Shown: piece after piece, positions 1 through 4,937 of the stretch
How the letters are laid out: each line of letters opens with the position of its first letter
How positions within the stretch are numbered: position 1 is the first letter of the stretch
Assembly (NCBI GenBank): GCA_948687865.1
Contig: CAPQQE010000080.1
Coordinates: forward strand, 515 to 6,617
Source: an uncultured Bacilli bacterium
GTDB taxonomy: Bacteria; Bacillota_I; Bacilli_A; RF39; UBA660
Reading direction: 5' to 3'
DNA: 6,103 nucleotides
Notes under the pieces: generated by a model
The model's database searches: none
Told to the model about the DNA's origin: nothing
What the model saw: only the letters and a program-made list of their open reading frames with translations
Program-made: the position numbers and the translations under genes

Positions 1-641
1 GTAAGTCCACGAAGTTCACCGCGTCTTAAACCACAATAATATAGAGTTTCATACATAGTTTTAAATAATATGTCATTCTCTACTGAAATAAACTTTTTAA
101 ATTCATCATAAGTAAAAAATAACATTTCTTTTGGTATTTCATTTGGATTCGTAAAATTAGTCATTTTATTGTAAGTTGCAGTGAAATTAAAATTGTACCA
201 CTTAGTGGCATAGTTCAATAATTCCTTAAAGAATTTAAATAGATGATTTTTATGATTTGTTGTGTAACCATAAGAATTAATCTCTTTCTTCCATTTTTCA
301 AAGTGTTCTATATTAAAATCTTTTAATTTAACATTTTCTAGATTTTTAAAGAATTTTTGTCTATCTCTATAAGTTTTTAAAGTAGTAAATTTTACTTTAT
401 CTTCTTTATAGGTATAGAAGAGAGTATATAAATCTTTAAAAGTCATATTACGATCTTTATCTGCTCGTTCAGTATTTGTTGTTAAAAACTCTCTTTCTGC
501 TTTTAATGCCTCTAGTTTTGTAAAAAACTTCTTTGACTTATATTTTCTTCTAGTTCCATCTAAATTTTTTACATAGTCATAAAATATCCATTTGCGACCA
601 TCTTTAGTCCATTCAGATTTTTCTAATTGTTTAACTGCCAT
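1..641 (-). CDS. int: Tyrosine recombinase (phage/ICE-type integrase), N-terminal 213 residues, cut by window edge
   Basis: Site-specific recombinase that would integrate and excise the element by strand exchange between att sites. Residues about 10-56 (GRKWIFYDYV, then a Lys/Arg-rich strand and KKFFTKLEALKAEREF) look like the AP2-like arm-DNA-binding domain of Tn916/phage integrases. Residues about 66-165 fit the helical core-binding (SAM-like) domain. The catalytic domain begins near 178 and reaches box I, CGLRRGELRGL, with the first catalytic arginine at R206. The remaining catalytic residues, including the tyrosine, lie beyond the left edge, so integrity cannot be judged. The ATG at 641 is chosen because AGGAGG (649-654) sits 7 bp upstream, inside the last codons of the RepA-like gene, whose TGA ends 2 bp before this ATG. 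The two are therefore translationally coupled. As the last gene of its operon, int probably faces the att site, which would lie to the left of the window. Family assignment is firm; the target site is unknown. Confidence 0.93.
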   Translation of the reverse strand, partial: MAVKQLEKSEWTKDGRKWIFYDYVKNLDGTRRKYKSKKFFTKLEALKAEREFLTTNTERADKDRNMTFKDLYTLFYTYKEDKVKFTTLKTYRDRQKFFKNLENVKLKDFNIEHFEKWKKEINSYGYTTNHKNHLFKFFKELLNYATKWYNFNFTATYNKMTNFTNPNEIPKEMLFFTYDEFKKFISVENDILFKTMYETLYYCGLRRGELRGL

Positions 642-643
642 AA

Positions 644-1612
644 TCATTCCTCCTCGAAATTATTACTTTCAAGTATAGGTTCCTTATATATAGCAGTATA
701 AATTCTATCTGTTGCAGTTCTTTTAGATTTAATGGTGAGTCCTAATTTTTCTAATTTCTCTTTATTATTGGCAGGTAACTTACCAAATACAGGTGGAGTA
801 ATATTTAAATTTAATTTACTTACCATTTCTGATATTTTAAAGGTAAATTCTTCTTTTTTAATCGCATATTTTAAGAATTGTATTAAGTTATCATTTAATT
901 TATCTTCAGTATCTTCATCAATCATAAGTATTAGATGATTATCTCTTTTCAAAATATAGTCTTTACTTGGATAATCTCTGCTTTCGTATTTTAGATAGAA
1001 TGTTGATTTAATATTCTCATCTTGTTTAAGAGCAATTTTACCATCAACACAAGTATCTATTGCTGTACTACCTAAAGATTTACCTTTACGATTTAAATGA
1101 TGAACTAATATAATAGAAACATTATATTTATTACATAGATTTCTAATTTGTGGAAATATATTTTGACTCATATCTTGATAATTATTTAAATCATAGTTAT
1201 AACCAAAATTAATTCCATTAAACATATCTATAAATATAAGTTTTCCATTATGTTTTTCAGAAAAGTTCATAATTTCTTTTTCAACTTTAATAATACTAAG
1301 TTGTGTAGAGTTTTCTTCTGGATAAGTATAAAAGAAATCATTACTATTTAATTTACAATTCATAAGATTTATACGACTTATTGTCTCACTAGGATTCATC
1401 TCTGTACTTAAATAAAGCACTGGTGTTTTATTTGTTTTTAAATCTAGAAAAGGAATACCATTACAAATAGAATTTGCTATTTGAAGAGCCATAGCGGATT
1501 TACCAACTTTGGCTTCTCCAAGTAAGCAATATAAACCATTTTCACGAATCATATCCTGAATGATATAATTCATATCGACAATACTACTTCTTAATTCTTC
1601 TATTGTTTTCAT
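644..1612 (-). CDS. RepA-like RecA-fold ATPase (AAA_25 / DnaB-superfamily helicase-like)
   Basis: Predicted ATPase of the RepA/DnaB-like RecA superfamily, common in plasmids, phage satellites and integrative elements, where members act as hexameric replication helicases or replication regulators. Seen directly: Walker A GEAKVGKS at 32-39, a STEM motif with likely catalytic E71, Walker B LIFIDM at 125-130 (D129), an ILVHHLNRKG strand at 168-177 resembling the sensor/H4 motif, and GSTAID at 181-186, typical of RepA-type proteins. Residues about 243-315 look like a separate helical, perhaps winged-helix, C-terminal domain that could bind DNA. The 322-residue length fits the family. The ATG at 1612 follows AAAGGA by 5 bp, just after the stop of the upstream gene. 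It lies between an excisionase-like gene and int in one operon, suggesting replication or maintenance of the excised element. No primase or Rep-nuclease gene is visible. Helicase activity and hexamer formation are inferred. Confidence 0.85.
   Translation of the reverse strand: MKTIEELRSSIVDMNYIIQDMIRENGLYCLLGEAKVGKSAMALQIANSICNGIPFLDLKTNKTPVLYLSTEMNPSETISRINLMNCKLNSNDFFYTYPEENSTQLSIIKVEKEIMNFSEKHNGKLIFIDMFNGINFGYNYDLNNYQDMSQNIFPQIRNLCNKYNVSIILVHHLNRKGKSLGSTAIDTCVDGKIALKQDENIKSTFYLKYESRDYPSKDYILKRDNHLILMIDEDTEDKLNDNLIQFLKYAIKKEEFTFKISEMVSKLNLNITPPVFGKLPANNKEKLEKLGLTIKSKRTATDRIYTAIYKEPILESNNFEEE
647..655 (-). promoter_or_regulatory. Ribosome binding site of int, embedded in the end of the upstream gene
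   Basis: On the minus strand GAGGAGGAA is a near-perfect Shine-Dalgarno sequence with its AGGAGG core 7 bp before the int ATG. The same bases encode the C-terminal Glu-Glu-Glu of the RepA-like protein, so coding and translation-initiation signals overlap. This fixes the int start and implies coupled expression. Confidence 0.85.
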
Positions 1613-1623
1613 ATAATTCCTTT

Positions 1624-1860
1624 CTATAAATTTTCTTTAGCCATTTTTTCTAAATAATTAATATTTATTTTTAATTTATTAACGACCTCAATCATTGGTA
1701 ATCTGTTATTAGGAAGAGTGTATCCTTGATTTATTAAATCCTGTTTTATCTCTTTCCTAAGTTTCACTGCATTATTTTTACCTATTTCAGCAAGTAGCAT
1801 TAAATCATTAAGATTACACCATTGCTTGGAAATAAGTTTTAATGTTTCTCTAGCATCCAT
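1624..1860 (-). CDS. Small DUF3173-like / excisionase-type helix-turn-helix protein
   Basis: A basic 78-residue protein heading the rep-int operon. Residues about 15-65 (WCNLNDLMLLAEIGKNNAVKL, then IKQDLINQGYTLPNNRLPMIEVVNKL) follow the pattern of DUF3173-type proteins of integrative elements: a helix ending in Asp-Leu, a turn with an alternating small/polar helix, a Gln-Gly-Tyr/Phe turn, an Asn-Arg-Leu-Pro strand, then Val-Asn-Lys-Leu. Such small proteins beside int are usually DNA-binding accessory or excision factors, but that role is inferred. An upstream in-frame ATG at 1881 would add seven residues, yet the strong AAAGGAGGA ribosome binding site overlaps its second to fourth codons, so the ATG at 1860 is preferred, with about 10 bp between GGAGG and ATG. 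The 11-bp gap to the ATPase gene indicates co-transcription. Family match is from memory of the pattern and is moderate; it may instead be an unrelated small HTH regulator. Confidence 0.6.
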   Translation of the reverse strand: MDARETLKLISKQWCNLNDLMLLAEIGKNNAVKLRKEIKQDLINQGYTLPNNRLPMIEVVNKLKININYLEKMAKENL

Positions 1861-1868
1861 ATTAAGTA

Positions 1869-1877
1869 TTCCTCCTT
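1869..1877 (-). promoter_or_regulatory. Ribosome binding site deciding the start of the excisionase-like gene
   Basis: Reading the minus strand, AAAGGAGGA lies between two in-frame ATGs (1881 and 1860). It can only serve the downstream ATG because it lies within the coding sequence that would follow the upstream one. It supports a 78-residue rather than an 85-residue product. Confidence 0.75.
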
Positions 1878-1889
1878 TCATCTAGACTC

Positions 1890-1907
1890 TAGATATAAAA
1901 ATATCTA
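1890..1907. repeat. 7-bp inverted repeat in the leader of the minus-strand operon
   Basis: TAGATAT, a four-base A loop and ATATCTA form a perfect 7-bp inverted repeat about 30 bp upstream of the first gene of the leftward operon. Two TCTAGA hexamers lie beside it (1881-1886 and 1888-1893). In the leader RNA this would be an A-U-rich hairpin followed by no U-tract, so it is not a terminator. A role in mRNA stability or regulator binding is possible but unproven. Confidence 0.4.
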
Positions 1908-1943
1908 TGTATATGGATTACCAATAAAGAAAAGAATTATATA

Positions 1944-1960
1944 TGTGAGTTATACTCACA
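1944..1960. promoter_or_regulatory. Operator 1: perfect 17-bp palindrome
   Basis: TGTGAGT and ACTCACA are perfect 7-bp inverted arms around a 3-bp TAT centre. The site lies just downstream of the -10 box of the leftward promoter, about +1 to +17, the position expected of a repressing operator. The same sequence recurs 59 bp away centre to centre (2003-2019). The most likely ligand is the XRE/CI-like protein encoded immediately to the right; this is inferred from position and symmetry. Confidence 0.7.
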
Positions 1961-1965
1961 ATAAT

Positions 1966-1995
1966 ATATTATCATACTGATTTAATTTAAGTCAA
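1966..1995 (-). promoter_or_regulatory. Probable promoter of the xis-like/rep/int operon
   Basis: On the minus strand, TTGACT (-35, bases 1995-1990, five of six consensus) is followed by GATAAT (1973-1968) after 16 bp. The overlapping TAATAT (1971-1966) lies after 18 bp and is preceded by TGA, as in an extended -10 box. Either register puts the transcript start near 1960, at the edge of the palindrome at 1944-1960, so a bound repressor would cover the start site. The untranslated leader would be about 100 nt. Confidence 0.65.
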
Positions 1996-2002
1996 TACAT
2001 TT

Positions 2003-2019
2003 TGTGATTAAAACTCACA
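2003..2019. promoter_or_regulatory. Operator 2: 17-bp palindrome, one mismatch
   Basis: TGTGATT, an AAA centre and ACTCACA repeat the operator 1 design with one arm mismatch. The symmetry extends outward with flanking T and A runs, giving TTTTGTGA against TCACAAAA. It lies about 7 bp upstream of the -35 boxes of both divergent promoters, so a bound dimer could act on either. A degenerate partial copy (TGTGTTAAAA) occurs at 2044-2053 over the -10 region of the rightward promoter and might be a weak third site. Confidence 0.65.
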
Positions 2020-2025
2020 AAAATA

Positions 2026-2054
2026 TTGTTTGATAATCAAAATTGTGTTAAAAT
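2026..2054 (+). promoter_or_regulatory. Probable promoter of the XRE regulator gene
   Basis: TTGTTT (2026-2031) and TAAAAT (2049-2054) are separated by the optimal 17 bp. Transcription would start near 2061, giving a short leader of about 25 nt before the GTG start at 2085. It points away from the leftward promoter, and operator 2 lies immediately upstream, consistent with autoregulation. Confidence 0.6.
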
Positions 2055-2084
2055 GGTAATAGATGAGTAAATGAGGTGTATAAA

Positions 2085-2609
2085 GTGGAAGATAAAACTT
2101 TAGCCAGTGTAGTAAAGAGTGCTAGAGAAAAAATAGGAATATCGCAAAGAGAACTATCTAGAAGAACAGGCATAGATAATAATACATTAGCAAAGATAGA
2201 AAAAGGTGAAAGAAAGAAACCTAATGTGTTATCTTTAAGAAAATTATCTATGGTATTAGGTATTGATGTAAAAAAATTAATGAAATTATGTGATTATACC
2301 AAAGAAGAAATTGAAATGATCGATAACAAAATTTATACAAATATTGCAATTAAAAATGACGATTTATCAATTACTTTGATAGATGAATATATAAAAAATT
2401 TCAAATATGATGTTCTTGCTAAAGAATTTTTGTTAGATTTTATAGATAATAAAGATTATAAGAAGACAGAAAAATATGAAAAATTAAAACAAACTGAAAA
2501 AAATAAAGTAGATAAAGCATTTAAAAATATGGGCAATGTCATTAATGAAGATATTGAAAAAATGGAATATGCAATAGCACATATTGATGATAATAAGACT
2601 AAAAAATAG
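2085..2609 (+). CDS. XRE-family (CI-like) transcriptional regulator
   Basis: A 174-residue DNA-binding protein with an N-terminal HTH_3 domain at about residues 6-65. The recognition part is GISQRELSRRTGIDNNTLAKI followed by EKGERKKP and a fourth helix ending VLGIDVKKLM, a textbook lambda-repressor-type fold. The C-terminal half (about 75-174) is Lys/Glu-rich and helical and has no recognisable S24 autoprotease residues, so any induction probably does not use RecA-driven self-cleavage. GTG at 2085 is chosen because GAGGTG (2073-2078) sits 6 bp upstream; the alternative GTG at 2076 overlaps that site. The gene diverges from the xis-like/rep/int operon across a region with two palindromes, so it most likely represses that operon and its own promoter. 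The fold is certain; the regulated targets are inferred. Confidence 0.88.
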   Translation: MEDKTLASVVKSAREKIGISQRELSRRTGIDNNTLAKIEKGERKKPNVLSLRKLSMVLGIDVKKLMKLCDYTKEEIEMIDNKIYTNIAIKNDDLSITLIDEYIKNFKYDVLAKEFLLDFIDNKDYKKTEKYEKLKQTEKNKVDKAFKNMGNVINEDIEKMEYAIAHIDDNKTKK

Positions 2610-2624
2610 TTTTTTTCAGTAAGT

Positions 2625-2689
2625 AATGACAGTATGACAAATAAATTAGAGTATAGTTGTAAGTATAAAATACTTGTCATGGTGTCATT
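2625..2689. repeat. Long inverted repeat built from four ATGACA/TGTCAT hexamers
   Basis: Left arm 2625-2640 and right arm 2674-2689 pair over 16 positions with one mismatch and one G-T wobble, around a 33-base A+T-rich spacer. Each arm is itself a tandem pair: ATGACA at 2626-2631 and 2634-2639, then TGTCAT at 2675-2680 and 2683-2688, with 8-bp periodicity. The element fills most of the gap between the regulator and the DUF3795 gene. No U-run follows the right arm, so it is unlikely to be an intrinsic terminator. The paired hexamers in opposite orientation look more like binding sites for a cooperative dimeric regulator, or a structured leader. The ligand is unknown. No convincing promoter with 16-18 bp spacing was found in it; a TATAGT at 2652-2657 lies 20 bp from the nearest usable ATGACA. 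Confidence 0.7.
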
Positions 2690-2714
2690 TATAAAAGAAG
2701 TTAGGTGATATTTT

Positions 2715-3224
2715 ATGATAGAAGAAAAAATAAAAGATGAAATTTTAAATTCAGTTGCACCATGTTCTATGTTTTGTTCAACCTGTACAGCATGTAAATA
2801 TGGCAAAATAAGCAACCATTCAAAAGAATTATTACAACTATTAGAAGGGCATGAAGAATTTTTAGAGAAGAACCTAAAGAAACAATATATTCATAAATTA
2901 GAAGAATTTAAATTATTTAGTCAGAAATTAAAAAAATATGCATATCCAAAATGTGATGGTTGTAGAAAAGGCAGAGCAAATGGCTGTAGTATAAAAAATT
3001 GTTTTATACCTGAATGTGCCAAAGAGCATAATGTGGATTTTTGTGCTGATTGTAAAGAATTTCCTTGTAATAAAGTTAATAAAAGTATATTTAAAGAATC
3101 TACTATTCAAAAGTGGCTAAATGGAAATAATAAAATTAGAGAAACTGGTATAAATAACTATTATAATGAGGGTAAGAACATACCACATTATATTAATTAT
3201 AAGAAGGAAGAAAAATTGAAATGA
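2715..3224 (+). CDS. DUF3795-family cysteine-rich protein
   Basis: A 169-residue protein with twelve cysteines in the order typical of DUF3795, a family of unknown function. The N-terminal cluster APCSMFCSTCTAC has Cys17, 21, 24 and 27. A helical Lys/Glu-rich middle follows (about 35-75). The second cluster is CDGC (80, 83), C91, C96, C101, then FCADCKEFPC with 110, 113 and 118. The spacing suggests two or more zinc sites or an iron-sulfur site; which metal cannot be told. No signal peptide or membrane segment is present, so it should be cytoplasmic. AGGTGA at 2703-2708 lies 6 bp before the ATG. The stop overlaps the start of the MazG-like gene by 4 bp (ATGA), so the two are translationally coupled. 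Family assignment is good; biochemical role is unknown. Confidence 0.8.
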   Translation: MIEEKIKDEILNSVAPCSMFCSTCTACKYGKISNHSKELLQLLEGHEEFLEKNLKKQYIHKLEEFKLFSQKLKKYAYPKCDGCRKGRANGCSIKNCFIPECAKEHNVDFCADCKEFPCNKVNKSIFKESTIQKWLNGNNKIRETGINNYYNEGKNIPHYINYKKEEKLK

Positions 3225-3580
3225 AAAAAGAAAAGCTAATTAATGAATTTAATCAGATAAATTCCAATAGTAATTTAAATGAAATTCAAGAATATATTAC
3301 TAAAATGATGCAAGTAAATGACTTTAATAATACTCCTTTAGAACTGTTTTGCTACTTAACTGAAGAGGTTGGAGAGTTAGCAAAGGAAATTAGAAAAACA
3401 GAAAAAAATATGGAGATGGACATAAAAAAAGAATATGAATCCTGTTTAAAACATGAAATTGCAGATGTATTTATATATTTACTTGCAATATGTAATTCAT
3501 ATAATATTAATCTTTTAGAAGCTTTTAAAGATAAAGAAAAGATTAATTTGGATAGAATTTGGTGTAAAAAAGAGAGTTAA
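3221..3580 (+). CDS. MazG-like nucleotide pyrophosphohydrolase
   Basis: A 119-residue single-domain protein of the all-alpha NTP pyrophosphatase superfamily, whose members cleave (d)NTPs to NMP and pyrophosphate and are used for nucleotide-pool cleaning. The signature metal-binding motifs are present: LTEEVGELAKEIRK with E48, E49 and E52 (EExxE), then HEIADVFIYLLAIC with E79 and D82 (ExxD). The C-terminal KEKINLDRIW also matches the family. About 100-120 residues is the usual size of the single-domain class, which works as a dimer or tetramer. The gene starts inside the stop of the DUF3795 gene and ends 4 bp before the glycosylase-like gene, so it is the middle of a coupled operon. Substrate cannot be read from sequence; dUTP or a modified dNTP would make sense beside a uracil-glycosylase-fold protein, but that is inference. 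Confidence 0.85.
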   Translation: MKKEKLINEFNQINSNSNLNEIQEYITKMMQVNDFNNTPLELFCYLTEEVGELAKEIRKTEKNMEMDIKKEYESCLKHEIADVFIYLLAICNSYNINLLEAFKDKEKINLDRIWCKKES

Positions 3581-3584
3581 TAAT

Positions 3585-4298
3585 ATGGACAAACAAAAAA
3601 CTTTTTCAGATAGTGTTCTAGAATTTAATGAATGGTTAGCTAATATATCTTTAGAATTATTTGGTAATTATAGCATTAGTAACCCATTTAATGATAAAAA
3701 TAAAGAACAAATAAAAGAAATTACGAATGCTTTTTATAAAAAGTATTATAATGATCATAATAAAAGATATTTAATACTTGGTAGTTCACCAGCAAGAAAA
3801 GGAACATCAACAACAGGTATTCCCTTTGAAGATGCAAGTCATCTTTATAAAGAAACTGGTATTATGATTGATAATTTTTATATAAATAAATCATCTTCTA
3901 ATTTTTTGTATGATGTTATGGAACAATATGGTGGTTGTGAAAAATTTTATAGGGACTTTTTTATGAGTTTTGTATGTCCATTGGGTATAGTAAATATAAA
4001 TTCAAAAGGAAATGAGATAAATACAAATTATTATGAAGATAAAAAATTGGAGAATCTTCTCTACAATTTTATTGTTGAATCTTTAAAAAAACAGATTACT
4101 TTTGGAATTGAAACATCCATATGCTATTGTATCGGTAGTGGAGAAAATTTTAAATTTTTAAAAAAAATTAATGAACAATACAAATTTTTTGATAAGATTA
4201 TTGCTTTAGAACATCCAAGATTTATTATGCAATATAATTCAAAAGATAGAAATAAATACTTGAATAAATATATTAATGCTTTAAATAATATAGATTAG
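3585..4298 (+). CDS. Uracil-DNA-glycosylase-fold protein, SMUG2/DUF4918-like, altered active-site motif
   Basis: A 237-residue protein resembling the DUF4918/SMUG2 branch of the uracil-DNA glycosylase superfamily, which removes uracil or damaged bases from DNA. Evidence: RYLILGSSPARKG at 61-73 in the position of the family's GINPGR motif, immediately followed by the characteristic TTGIPFED (76-83), then FVCPLGIV (129-136), and LEHPRFIMQY (208-217), which matches the C-terminal HPR-type DNA-intercalation motif of the family. The length fits. Odd: the usual motif-A residues Asn and Gly are replaced (GSSPAR instead of GINPGR), so the water-activating Asn is absent and substrate or chemistry may differ. 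It starts 4 bp after the MazG-like gene with only a weak purine-rich site, implying translational coupling. The superfamily call is fairly sure; activity on uracil is not. Confidence 0.78.
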   Translation: MDKQKTFSDSVLEFNEWLANISLELFGNYSISNPFNDKNKEQIKEITNAFYKKYYNDHNKRYLILGSSPARKGTSTTGIPFEDASHLYKETGIMIDNFYINKSSSNFLYDVMEQYGGCEKFYRDFFMSFVCPLGIVNINSKGNEINTNYYEDKKLENLLYNFIVESLKKQITFGIETSICYCIGSGENFKFLKKINEQYKFFDKIIALEHPRFIMQYNSKDRNKYLNKYINALNNID

Positions 4299-4349
4299 GA
4301 TATCCCATAAGCAATTAAAATTATGTAGTAAAAGGAGATACGTATAGTT

Positions 4350-4850
4350 ATGGTTAGTGAAAAAATAACAGAAGAATTTGTTGTTGATAAAATTATTGAA
4401 TTTATGGAAGGCAAGATTAATGGAAATTGGCATCATGAGAAAACAGTAAAATCAGATCTTCATAAACATGGTGTTGATATTAAATTAGTTGGTGGAAAAA
4501 GAAATAGTGAATATTTTTTTATCGAATGTAAGGGTAAATCGTATGCTAAATCTGCCTCTTCAATTAATAAAGAAGGTTGGCTAAATGCTTTAGGTCAAAT
4601 AGTAACTAGAATGGATGTTAAAAGATATTCTATATCTAAATATGATGGAAAAATATCTGGAATCAATCATGCATATAAATATGGTTTAGGATTATATTGG
4701 GAGTCTGCTCAAGTTGCATTAAGAAGAATACCCAAAGAAGTAGCCCAGGTACTTTGTTTACATATATTTTCGGTTAATGATAATGGAGTAGTAAAATATT
4801 TTACTCCAAGTAAATTTGGTAAAGCATATCAAAAAGAGAGTTTCTTTTAA
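4350..4850 (+). CDS. PD-(D/E)XK-fold nuclease, stand-alone
   Basis: A 166-residue protein with a restriction-endonuclease-like core. The metal-binding motif is read as HKHGVDIKLV (D43), then EYFFIECKGK with E59 and K61 forming the E-x-K pair on the second strand, followed by a helix WLNALGQIVTRM whose Q83 matches the conserved Gln of many Mrr/Holliday-resolvase-type members. The N-terminal helix (FVVDKIIEFME) and the long C-terminal strand-helix part have no recognised extra domain. ATG at 4350 lies 12 bp after AAGGAG (4332-4337), a longish gap, but no better start is in frame. It follows the glycosylase-like gene by 51 bp in the same direction with no terminator between, so read-through is plausible. 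No methyltransferase gene is in the window, so it is not an obvious type II restriction pair. It could cut modified, abasic or mismatched DNA. The fold is well supported; target unknown. Confidence 0.75.
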   Translation: MVSEKITEEFVVDKIIEFMEGKINGNWHHEKTVKSDLHKHGVDIKLVGGKRNSEYFFIECKGKSYAKSASSINKEGWLNALGQIVTRMDVKRYSISKYDGKISGINHAYKYGLGLYWESAQVALRRIPKEVAQVLCLHIFSVNDNGVVKYFTPSKFGKAYQKESFF

Positions 4851-4879
4851 TAAAATATTAATTTATGGTATAGTGAGTA

Positions 4880-4908
4880 TTGATAAGATAACTATAAAGT
4901 GATAAACT
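4880..4908 (+). promoter_or_regulatory. Probable promoter of the SDR gene
   Basis: TTGATA (4880-4885) and TAAACT (4903-4908) are 17 bp apart. The predicted start near 4915 gives a short leader before AGGAGG at 4927-4932, which lies 5 bp from the ATG. The -10 box matches only four of six consensus bases, so confidence is moderate. It suggests the SDR gene is transcribed separately from the nuclease gene. Confidence 0.5.
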
Positions 4909-4937
4909 GTGATGTAAGATAGATATAGGAGGAAATT

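Noticed and set aside
732..938. Open reading frame on the plus strand
   Set aside because: Lies antisense within the RepA-like ATPase gene, has no ribosome binding site and encodes no recognisable motif.
2076..2084. Earlier GTG start for the XRE gene at 2076
   Set aside because: This GTG is part of the GAGGTG ribosome binding site that serves the GTG at 2085.
2598..2620. Possible intrinsic terminator (A-run, TAG, T-run) at the end of the XRE gene
   Set aside because: The stem is three pairs, a mismatch and five A-T pairs, too weak, and the bases after it are not a U-tract.
2456..2815. Open reading frame on the minus strand across the XRE/DUF3795 junction
   Set aside because: Antisense to two well-supported genes and to the inverted repeat; its hydrophobic, Phe/Ile/Ser-rich product is what the reverse strand of Lys/Glu-rich genes gives.
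2928..3110. Short open reading frame on the minus strand
   Set aside because: Shadow of the DUF3795 gene in another frame; no start signals and no family resemblance.
4873..4878. GTGAGT half-site upstream of the SDR gene, like the operator arms
   Set aside because: Only six bases with no matching second arm at the right spacing; expected by chance.
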